From an uncultured Bacteroidales bacterium (lineage in GTDB: Bacteria > Bacteroidota > Bacteroidia > Bacteroidales > Paludibacteraceae): DNA of 6,637 bases. The stretch covers positions 1 through 6,637 of the forward strand of contig ONXE01000203.1 in assembly GCA_900321775.1 (NCBI GenBank), in the 5' to 3' direction. Below, piece after piece: positions 1 to 3,816 of this stretch; positions within the stretch are counted from its first letter, which is position 1; every line of letters starts with the position of its first letter. The notes beneath the pieces were generated by a model. That model had not been told where the DNA came from. It saw only the letters and a program-made list of their open reading frames with translations, and made no database searches. Made by a program: the position numbers and the translations under genes.

Positions 1-798
1 GTGCCCCTCGCATGCCATGCGAAGCGCGTCCATATACGCCCAGTCGCATAATTGAAAAGCACTGCGCGCGTCAAGCGCCGTTTTGACGCTGATGTCGTAA
101 GGCTTGCCCGCAAGCAGTGTCCATGCGTCTGTCAGCGCATCTTCGTTCAGACCTTGCAGCCTGAGCCGGTCCGTCAACGGGAAACCTATCGTGATAGTTC
201 TGCCATAGTAGGAGATCTCTATGTCTTTCCTGTCTGCCGTTTTGCTCACCGCCACCGGCGCAATCGGAGCCGGCGCTGGCGTCGCTTTCGGCACAACCGC
301 CACCTTGCCCTCCGCCTTGATCTCGCGAGATTTCCCTCGCTCCTCCCTTTGACTTTTGACCTTTGACTTTTGACCTTCTTCCTCGCTCTTTGCTCCTTGT
401 TCTTTGTTCCCCGTTCTTCCAAACGAAAAACTCCAGTTAGTCTGCGCTTCCGCTTCCGTTTCCTGCGCTTCTACACCCTCCTCTGTCTCTCCATTTTCAA
501 TTTTCAATTTTCCATTTTCAATTTCTTCGACGTCCTCGTCGAAGATCACCGGCTCCACTCTCGGCTCGGGTTCCGGGACCTCGGCTTCGCTTACGGGAAA
601 CTCTGCCCACGCGGCACGCATAAACTCGGCATACTCCGCGTTGACGCGCTGGCGAAAGGCGTCATACTTGTCTTGCTGATTATCGCGGAACTGGCTGAAA
701 CTGGCTCGCTGTTGTTCGCGGAACTTCTCAAAATCAGTACTCTGCGCCGCTACCGACAGCGCAAACACCAACATACATCCTATAGTCGCCTTTCGCAT
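1..798 (-). CDS. Exported Bacteroidetes protein with hendecad FxxF helix (3'-partial)
   Basis: The frame is open for 266 codons from ATG at 798 and runs off the left edge with no stop, so the C-terminus is missing. Residues 1-20 look like a signal peptide (basic start, hydrophobic core, cleavage near AA/QS). Residues 23-59 hold four 11-residue units with [FY]xxF at 23/26, 34/37, 45/48 and 56/59, predicting a long amphipathic helix. Residues 70-190 are an acidic then Lys/Pro/Ala-rich linker. Residues 191-262 (IEISYYGRTITIGFPL, then LCDWAYMDAL) resemble, from memory, a conserved domain of uncharacterised Bacteroidetes proteins that often continues into a transglutaminase-like region; that part would lie outside the window. 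No function is assigned. An in-frame ATG at 804 is an alternative start; 798 is preferred because AAGGG lies 9 nt upstream. The gene sits 33 nt after the YjdF-like gene, has no own promoter that I can see, and is probably cotranscribed with it. Confidence 0.82.
   Translation of the reverse strand, partial: MRKATIGCMLVFALSVAAQSTDFEKFREQQRASFSQFRDNQQDKYDAFRQRVNAEYAEFMRAAWAEFPVSEAEVPEPEPRVEPVIFDEDVEEIENGKLKIENGETEEGVEAQETEAEAQTNWSFSFGRTGNKEQGAKSEEEGQKSKVKSQREERGKSREIKAEGKVAVVPKATPAPAPIAPVAVSKTADRKDIEISYYGRTITIGFPLTDRLRLQGLNEDALTDAWTLLAGKPYDISVKTALDARSAFQLCDWAYMDALRMACEGH
347..374. repeat. Two exact copies of a 14-bp unit inside a gene
   Basis: The unit ctttgacttttgac occurs at 347-360 and again at 361-374. 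It resembles the TTTGAC/TTTTGAC tandem repeats common between genes in Bacteroidales. Here it is read in frame within the exported protein gene as residues 142-151 (GQKSKVKSQR). Confidence 0.8.
385..416. repeat. Degenerate heptamer array inside a gene
   Basis: Four heptamers follow one another: gctcttt, gctcctt, gttcttt, gttcccc, then a partial gttc. On the coding strand they read as GGGGAAC/AAAGAAC/AAGGAGC/AAAGAGC and encode residues 128-138 of the exported protein. It is a second short-repeat family in the same linker. Confidence 0.7.
491..525. repeat. ATTTTCA-type tandem repeat inside a gene
   Basis: Units of ccattttcaa / ttttcaatttt are repeated across 35 bp. On the coding strand the unit is GAAAATTGAAAAT-like and gives residues 92-103 (EIENGKLKIENG), in which IENG occurs twice. 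The AT-rich sequence contrasts with the GC-rich codons on either side. Confidence 0.75.
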
Positions 799-800
799 AA

Positions 801-844
801 CCATTAACCCTTAACCATTAACCCTTAACCCTTAACCATTAACC
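801..844. repeat. Six-copy ccNttaa heptamer array across a gene junction
   Basis: Six contiguous heptamers, alternating ccattaa and cccttaa (A,C,A,C,C,A in third position), end with cc at 844. The array supplies the last codons (VNG) and stop of the YjdF-like gene and reaches to just before the start of the next gene. One unit creates that gene's alternative ATG at 804. It fills the whole intergenic space, leaving no room for a separate promoter. Confidence 0.9.
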
Positions 845-1545
845 GAATCTGTTGCCTGGTAGCGGGCAAGAACCTTGTCGTGGCGGATGAAGACGTACAC
901 GGCTACCAGCAATGAACTGCCTAAGTCAATCACCAGGTCTTTCATCGTGTCTGCCAAAGCCTCCTGTCCGCAGAGCGGTATGTCCTCGGGCGTGATGATG
1001 GCACCCGTTTTTCTGAGTATGAACTGCTGCAAGTTGGTGCCTAAGATAATGTCAATCACATACTCTGTCATCTCCCAAAGCGCGCCTACACCTAACGAGA
1101 ACATCACTACGAACAGGCAGAGGAAATACTTGTTCTGGTAAATGTATTTCTCGTCTTTGCCCATGATGACGTGCATGAACCATAACGCCAACATCGACAG
1201 AAGCAAACCTGAAAAAAAGTGCAGCACCGTGTCCAACCACGGGAAACGGCCGTAGAAATCCAGCCCTCCGCCCAGCACTAACGACGCAAAGCAGAAGAGG
1301 ATGAGCAGCACATACAACTCTATCGGCAGGTCTCTCTTCAAACGTCTGCGTACGAACACCGGAAAACTGAGAACCAGCAACATGGTCACAAACTGAAATC
1401 CGCGGAACACCACTTCTACCGTGGAGCGTTGGCCAACAATGATCAGCCAGACTACGTAGGCAACACCTGACACCAATGTCACCCAGAACATGACATTGTT
1501 AACTCTGTAGAGGCGCTGTTTTCTTTCATTCAGATTGTTTCCCAT
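832..1545 (-). CDS. YjdF/DUF2238-like polytopic inner-membrane protein
   Basis: A 237-residue integral membrane protein of unknown biochemical role. Hydrophobic segments lie at about 18-38, 46-65, 75-95, 107-128, 139-165 and 204-222, giving about six helices. Polar residues in or near membrane segments match my recollection of the DUF2238/YjdF family: D105 and H109 in DTVLHFFSG, E158 and E161 in ALWEMTEY, and an Asp series at 199, 203 and 207 (DTMKDLVIDLGS). Family length is usually 200-240, so it looks complete. The ATG at 1545 is preceded by A-rich sequence rather than a Shine-Dalgarno site, usual in Bacteroidetes. A promoter lies at 1602-1633. The stop codon falls inside the heptamer repeat array shared with the downstream gene. 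Family assignment is from sequence pattern only; membrane topology is inferred. Confidence 0.8.
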   Translation of the reverse strand: MGNNLNERKQRLYRVNNVMFWVTLVSGVAYVVWLIIVGQRSTVEVVFRGFQFVTMLLVLSFPVFVRRRLKRDLPIELYVLLILFCFASLVLGGGLDFYGRFPWLDTVLHFFSGLLLSMLALWFMHVIMGKDEKYIYQNKYFLCLFVVMFSLGVGALWEMTEYVIDIILGTNLQQFILRKTGAIITPEDIPLCGQEALADTMKDLVIDLGSSLLVAVYVFIRHDKVLARYQATDSVNG

Positions 1546-1601
1546 AGCAATTTCTTTTGAATGAGTAACCGGGTAGCAACTTCGACTTTCATTTCAGACT
1601 G

Positions 1602-1633
1602 CAAAGGTAATACTTTTTTCTGACATATGCAAA
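1602..1633 (-). promoter_or_regulatory. Bacteroidetes-type promoter for the YjdF-like gene
   Basis: On the minus strand TTTG (1633-1630) is followed after exactly 20 nt by TACCTTTG (1609-1602), matching the TTTG/TAnnTTTG consensus recognised by the Bacteroidetes primary sigma factor. The start of transcription would be near 1595, giving a leader of about 50 nt. Confidence 0.75.
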
Positions 1634-1641
1634 TAAATTGT

Positions 1642-1659
1642 CAAAAAACTGCGTTTTTG
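1642..1659 (-). terminator. Possible weak terminator after the hip operon
   Basis: On the minus strand, sequence reading CAAAAACGCAGTTTTTTG can form a 6-bp stem with a 3-nt loop ending in a T-run, about 30 nt past the kinase stop. The stem is AT-rich and short, so it may not terminate. No better candidate is visible in the 145-bp gap. Confidence 0.25.
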
Positions 1660-1671
1660 CCCTCAAAATGG

Positions 1672-1687
1672 CCTAAAACCTAAAACC
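1672..1687. repeat. Short cctaaaa heptamer repeat
   Basis: Two adjacent copies of cctaaaa plus a partial third lie directly after the kinase stop codon. It is small, but of the same heptamer style as the 801-844 array. Confidence 0.5.
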
Positions 1688-1690
1688 AGC

Positions 1691-2602
1691 TTACAACGGG
1701 CTCATAATCACCTTAAAGCGTGCGTCGAGAAGGGATAGGTAGCGCTCTTGCATTTCTGTGGAGAGAAAGGAACTGCGGATTGTTTCTTCCCATTTGGAGC
1801 GAACGCCGAGGAATTGTCTCAACATGTTTTTTTGCACTTTTTCCGACACGCCACTGACTATCATTGCCTCGGTAAAATCACGCCATGAAAGTTTTCGTTT
1901 CTTGCCGTTCAAATTAAGCGCTAACTCCTCTTTGTCACTCGGCATCACAACCAATGTGTTAACCAAATCATACGCAGGGGACAACCTCATTTGTCCTTTG
2001 GGAGCATAGAGCGAGAAGTTTTTTAGATGCATGTCACTATTTCCTGTTAACTTTACAACATCCAGCATCGGGGCTGACGAAAAACCGCGAATCACTTTGC
2101 TTATTTGTTCGTAAGAGCCTCGATACTTGTATTCTGTCAGCTGGTTGGATAACTGGCAAAGGTCTTCCATCGGAATTTTCTCGCCTTCAGGAGTTCTGTC
2201 GATTCGTTTGGATAGATAGACCAACTTGTCGTCAGCAAATCGCGCCAAACTATGAGGCACAACCAATATGCCGGCCTGCTCGGCCAAATGCATTGTCAAA
2301 TCCTCTATCTCGGGCAGTTCGGCATACATCTCCGTCTGAGGTTTGAGGATAAAACGCCCTTGTAGCCCCACTATTGAGAAGCGTGTCGTATGCTCTATTC
2401 GCTGGATATCCATGGATAGTTTTGCCTGCACACCGGGGACGGTGGTTTGTGTGCGAATCGCAGTTTTGGCTAACTCACGTATTTGCTCATGATTATATGC
2501 CAATTCTGGCATTTGAACGGTCCCAAACATGCGTTTTGCACAAGACGGATGATAATCGGTCTGGCCGGGTAATAACGGCCTATAACAGCACAAACACCTC
2601 AT
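1691..2602 (-). CDS. hipA: HipA-family Ser/Thr kinase toxin lacking the N-subdomain (HipT-like)
   Basis: A 303-residue kinase corresponding to HipA without its N-terminal subdomain, as in split hipBST systems. HipA and HipT kinases phosphorylate aminoacyl-tRNA synthetases (GltX, TrpS) and halt translation; the target here is unknown. Visible motifs: loop TTVPGVQAKLS (53-63), nucleotide-binding Lys in FILKP (K87), PEIEDL (97-102), YLSKRIDR (129-136), catalytic loop GNSDMHLKNF (187-196; D190 as likely base, N195 as metal ligand), and D212 in SPAYDL. All core residues are present, so it is likely active. The loop carries T54 and P56 where HipT has two serines. An N-terminal CxxC (C3/C6) and HxxC (H18/C21) form a possible zinc knuckle. 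The ATG overlaps the stop of the upstream gene (ATGA), fixing the start and implying coupled translation. Confidence 0.9.
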   Translation of the reverse strand: MRCLCCYRPLLPGQTDYHPSCAKRMFGTVQMPELAYNHEQIRELAKTAIRTQTTVPGVQAKLSMDIQRIEHTTRFSIVGLQGRFILKPQTEMYAELPEIEDLTMHLAEQAGILVVPHSLARFADDKLVYLSKRIDRTPEGEKIPMEDLCQLSNQLTEYKYRGSYEQISKVIRGFSSAPMLDVVKLTGNSDMHLKNFSLYAPKGQMRLSPAYDLVNTLVVMPSDKEELALNLNGKKRKLSWRDFTEAMIVSGVSEKVQKNMLRQFLGVRSKWEETIRSSFLSTEMQERYLSLLDARFKVIMSPL

Positions 2603-2928
2603 AGCTCATCCTCCGAAATACGTTCTACACTTACTGCTCCTATACAATCGCGACAGCACGTCAGCAACAGTTCCATACGGTCACGAGGGTTGATCTTCCA
2701 ACTGTCAGTGGCTATATCCAGAAGCCAACCTTCCGGGATTAGCCCATCAAAGAACGGAAACATCGTTTGTGACTCATAGGCCTCTCTTCGCAACGGCAGT
2801 GTCAGGCTAATCGGCTTGGCTTCTGCACTATCCAGATATTCCTGGTTGTATCGAAACACAAACCCGCTCTCATCTTCGCGAATCACGCCTGCCGGCACTT
2901 GTCCATAATATACTAATCCTTGTTTCAT
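2599..2928 (-). CDS. Stand-alone HipA N-terminal subdomain protein (HipS-like)
   Basis: A 109-residue protein matching the N-terminal subdomain of HipA (the couple_hipA/HipA_N family). Visible features are GQVPAGVI near the N-terminus, a block PISLTLPLRREAY (39-51), the hallmark FPFFDGLIPEGWLL (57-70), and RMELLLTCCRDCIGAVSV (84-101), close to the expected end of the subdomain. In E. coli hipBST the equivalent protein HipS, not HipB alone, neutralises the kinase; the same role is inferred here from fusion-free architecture and gene order. Both ends overlap neighbours by 4 bp (ATGA at 2925-2928 and 2599-2602), so all three subunits should be made in a coupled way. The cysteine cluster C91, C92, C95 is notable but unexplained. 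Confidence 0.88.
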   Translation of the reverse strand: MKQGLVYYGQVPAGVIREDESGFVFRYNQEYLDSAEAKPISLTLPLRREAYESQTMFPFFDGLIPEGWLLDIATDSWKINPRDRMELLLTCCRDCIGAVSVERISEDEL

Positions 2929-3134
2929 TGCTTGCTGTCGTTGGTTTCAACTGGGCCGCACTCTGCGCCAAACAGACTCAATACTTGATTCACTTTGTCC
3001 AAACGCAAGGTTTCTTTTCCTTGCTCCAACTCCCGAACAAAGCGCAACCCAACGCCGGACTTGAGACTCAAATCCTGTTGCGTCAGACCAAACTCTTTCC
3101 TTTTGGCCTTTACATATGTAGATAAATTGCCCAT
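2925..3134 (-). CDS. hipB: HipB-like XRE/HTH antitoxin and autorepressor
   Basis: A 69-residue DNA-binding protein of the small couple_hipB (y4mF-type) class. The helix-turn-helix is visible as LTQQDLSLKSGVGLRFVREL at about residues 17-36, followed by the characteristic EQGKETLRLDKVNQVLSLFG segment. It should bind the operators at 3141-3234 and repress the operon, and in hipBST-type systems it joins HipS and the kinase in a complex; both roles are inferred from the family. I chose the ATG at 3134 because the HTH fold begins a few residues later, GNLSTYVK is a normal start, and an upstream in-frame ATG at 3173 would place coding sequence across an operator. The 3' end overlaps the HipS-like gene by 4 bp. 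A decayed copy of its 3' half lies at 3386-3445. Confidence 0.9.
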   Translation of the reverse strand: MGNLSTYVKAKRKEFGLTQQDLSLKSGVGLRFVRELEQGKETLRLDKVNQVLSLFGAECGPVETNDSKQ

Positions 3135-3140
3135 AAATAC

Positions 3141-3152
3141 ACCCTTTCGGGT
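3141..3152. promoter_or_regulatory. Operator O1, palindrome ACCC-N4-GGGT
   Basis: ACCCTTTCGGGT is an inverted repeat with 4-bp arms, flanked by TAC and ATA. It ends 7 bp before the hipB start codon. On the minus strand its GAAAGGG also covers the only Shine-Dalgarno-like AGGG. It is identical to O2. Confidence 0.75.
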
Positions 3153-3181
3153 ATAATCTGCACTTGAAGGCATGACACTAC

Positions 3182-3193
3182 ACCCTTTCGGGT
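3182..3193. promoter_or_regulatory. Operator O2, palindrome ACCC-N4-GGGT
   Basis: This is an exact copy of the O1 core ACCCTTTCGGGT, and the identity extends to 15 or more bp (acaccctttcgggtata). It starts 41 bp from O1, so both lie on the same face of the helix. Confidence 0.75.
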
Positions 3194-3222
3194 ATATTAT
3201 TGCCGATTCTTTTGCATTTTAT

Positions 3223-3234
3223 ACCTTATCGGGT
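3223..3234. promoter_or_regulatory. Operator O3, degenerate copy over the start of transcription
   Basis: ACCTTATCGGGT differs from O1/O2 at two positions. It starts 41 bp from O2 and lies 1 bp downstream of the -7 element, on the expected transcription start. Occupancy there should block RNA polymerase directly. Confidence 0.65.
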
Positions 3235-3235
3235 G

Positions 3236-3267
3236 CAAAATTACTGCTTTTTTTTGAAATGACCAAA
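3236..3267 (-). promoter_or_regulatory. Bacteroidetes-type promoter of the hip operon
   Basis: On the minus strand TTTG (3267-3264) precedes TAATTTTG (3243-3236) by exactly 20 nt, matching the TTTG/TAnnTTTG consensus. Transcription would start near 3230, inside operator O3, giving a leader of about 95 nt that contains O2 and O1. Confidence 0.75.
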
Positions 3268-3316
3268 TTTTTTCACTAAAAAATGCGTATTTGGGGATGT
3301 TTATTTGCAAATATGG

Positions 3317-3574
3317 TCATTTTCTTGTCATTATCAGTATATTTGCGCAGCAATATGAGTTCGAGAGTGGCTTTTTAACACATCTTGGGCCGCACTCTGC
3401 ACCAAACAGGCTCAACACCTGATTCATTTTGTCCCAATGCAAGGTCCATTTTTCTTTTCTCACCATCCATTCAGCAAACGTGTGCGACATTTTGGTACAT
3501 ATTTTTTGCCACTTTGTATCAAAAGACCCCTCGATTTTTATGTTATACAACATATTTTCGGCCAAAAACGTCAT
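3317..3574 (-). pseudogene. Decayed second hipB-like reading frame
   Basis: The segment 3386-3445 matches hipB 2952-3011 at 53 of 60 bases without gaps. In the 85-codon frame here it encodes TLHWDKMNQVLSLFGAECGP against TLRLDKVNQVLSLFGAECGP in hipB. Alignment continues weakly upstream (FAEWMVRKEK against FVRELEQGKE, one extra codon), but the HTH proper is unrecognisable, and the sequence after GAECGP is unrelated. No kinase or HipS-like gene follows it. I read it as the remnant of a duplicated or replaced antitoxin gene. It could still encode a small protein, since its frame is unbroken. The palindromes at 3539-3592 lie over its start. Confidence 0.55.
3539..3554. promoter_or_regulatory. Palindrome TATGTT-N4-AACATA, copy 1
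   Basis: Perfect 6-bp arms around a 4-bp centre (ATAC). Its arms and spacer size match copy 2, starting 38 bp away, while the centres differ, as expected of a protein-binding site rather than a simple duplication. Confidence 0.6.
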
Positions 3575-3576
3575 TT

Positions 3577-3592
3577 TATGTTGTAAAACATA
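3577..3592. promoter_or_regulatory. Palindrome TATGTT-N4-AACATA, copy 2
   Basis: Perfect 6-bp arms around GTAA. It ends 8 bp before the TTTG element of the rightward promoter (3601) and lies just upstream of the ATG (3574) of the leftward hipB-like remnant. It could therefore have served either transcript. Confidence 0.6.
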
Positions 3593-3600
3593 TAAAATTA

Positions 3601-3632
3601 TTTGGTGGTATCAAAAAAAAACCATACCTTTG
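3601..3632 (+). promoter_or_regulatory. Bacteroidetes-type promoter for the small ORF and surface-protein gene
   Basis: TTTG (3601-3604) is followed after exactly 20 nt by TACCTTTG (3625-3632). Transcription would begin near 3639, about 22 nt before the small ORF at 3661 and about 178 nt before the surface-protein start at 3817. I see no second promoter of this type between 3640 and 3816. Confidence 0.8.
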
Positions 3633-3660
3633 CAATCGTTTTCAACAAGATGCAGCAAGA

Positions 3661-3744
3661 ATGATGCCACGAAACGTTGCGAAATACTCCGTTCTCGAGG
3701 TGCCGGTTGTCGGCGCCTCCCTCGCGCGCGTTAACGTTTCCTAG
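3661..3744 (+). CDS. Small 27-codon ORF in the leader of the surface-protein gene
   Basis: ATG at 3661 (a second ATG follows at once at 3664) opens a frame ending at TAG 3742-3744. The product includes PRNVAKYSVLEVPVVGASLA and is a mixed, weakly hydrophobic peptide without a signal sequence. The stretch is about 58% GC, while the 70 bases after it are strongly AT-rich, so it does not look like ordinary leader sequence. Its start lies about 22 nt after the predicted transcription start, where a leader peptide would sit. It may instead be a short dispersed DNA element that is open by chance; I cannot distinguish these by reading one copy. No known family is recognised. Confidence 0.4.
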   Translation: MMPRNVAKYSVLEVPVVGASLARVNVS

Positions 3745-3753
3745 CTTATATAC

Positions 3754-3771
3754 TACTATAGTAACTTTTTT
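3754..3771 (+). other. Palindrome and T-run in the AT-rich leader
   Basis: TACTATAGTA (3754-3763) is a perfect 10-bp palindrome followed at 3766-3771 by six T residues, just after the small ORF stop. It is too small and AT-rich to call a terminator, but its place between a short ORF and a long gene is attenuator-like. The rest of 3745-3816 is AT-rich leader without a clear ribosome-binding site. Confidence 0.25.
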
Positions 3772-3816
3772 AACACACATAACTAAAACACATTAATTAA
3801 CTAAATTCAAACAATC

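Noticed and set aside
52..807. Plus-strand open frames (52-366, 370-807, 404-679)
   Set aside because: They are antisense to the leftward exported protein, whose frame has a signal peptide, an 11-residue periodicity and conserved-looking C-terminal motifs. The plus-strand products are Arg/Phe/Leu-rich with no recognisable motif.
801..844. CRISPR array or telomere-like element
   Set aside because: Units are 7 bp without spacers and no cas genes are present. The array is internal to an operon.
3135..3173. Longer hipB start at ATG 3173
   Set aside because: The extra 13 codons run through operator O1 and have no counterpart in small HipB-type proteins. The ATG at 3134 gives the usual start a few residues before the HTH.
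3338..3345. TATATTTG, matching the TAnnTTTG -7 element on the plus strand
   Set aside because: No TTTG lies 19-21 nt upstream (the nearest is 30 nt away), and no supported gene follows closely.
3385..3660. Plus-strand frames across the hipB remnant (3385-3744 and 3429-3734)
   Set aside because: The 5' part is the complement of the antitoxin remnant and lies upstream of the promoter at 3601-3632. Only the last 27 codons (3661-3744) fall on the predicted transcript.
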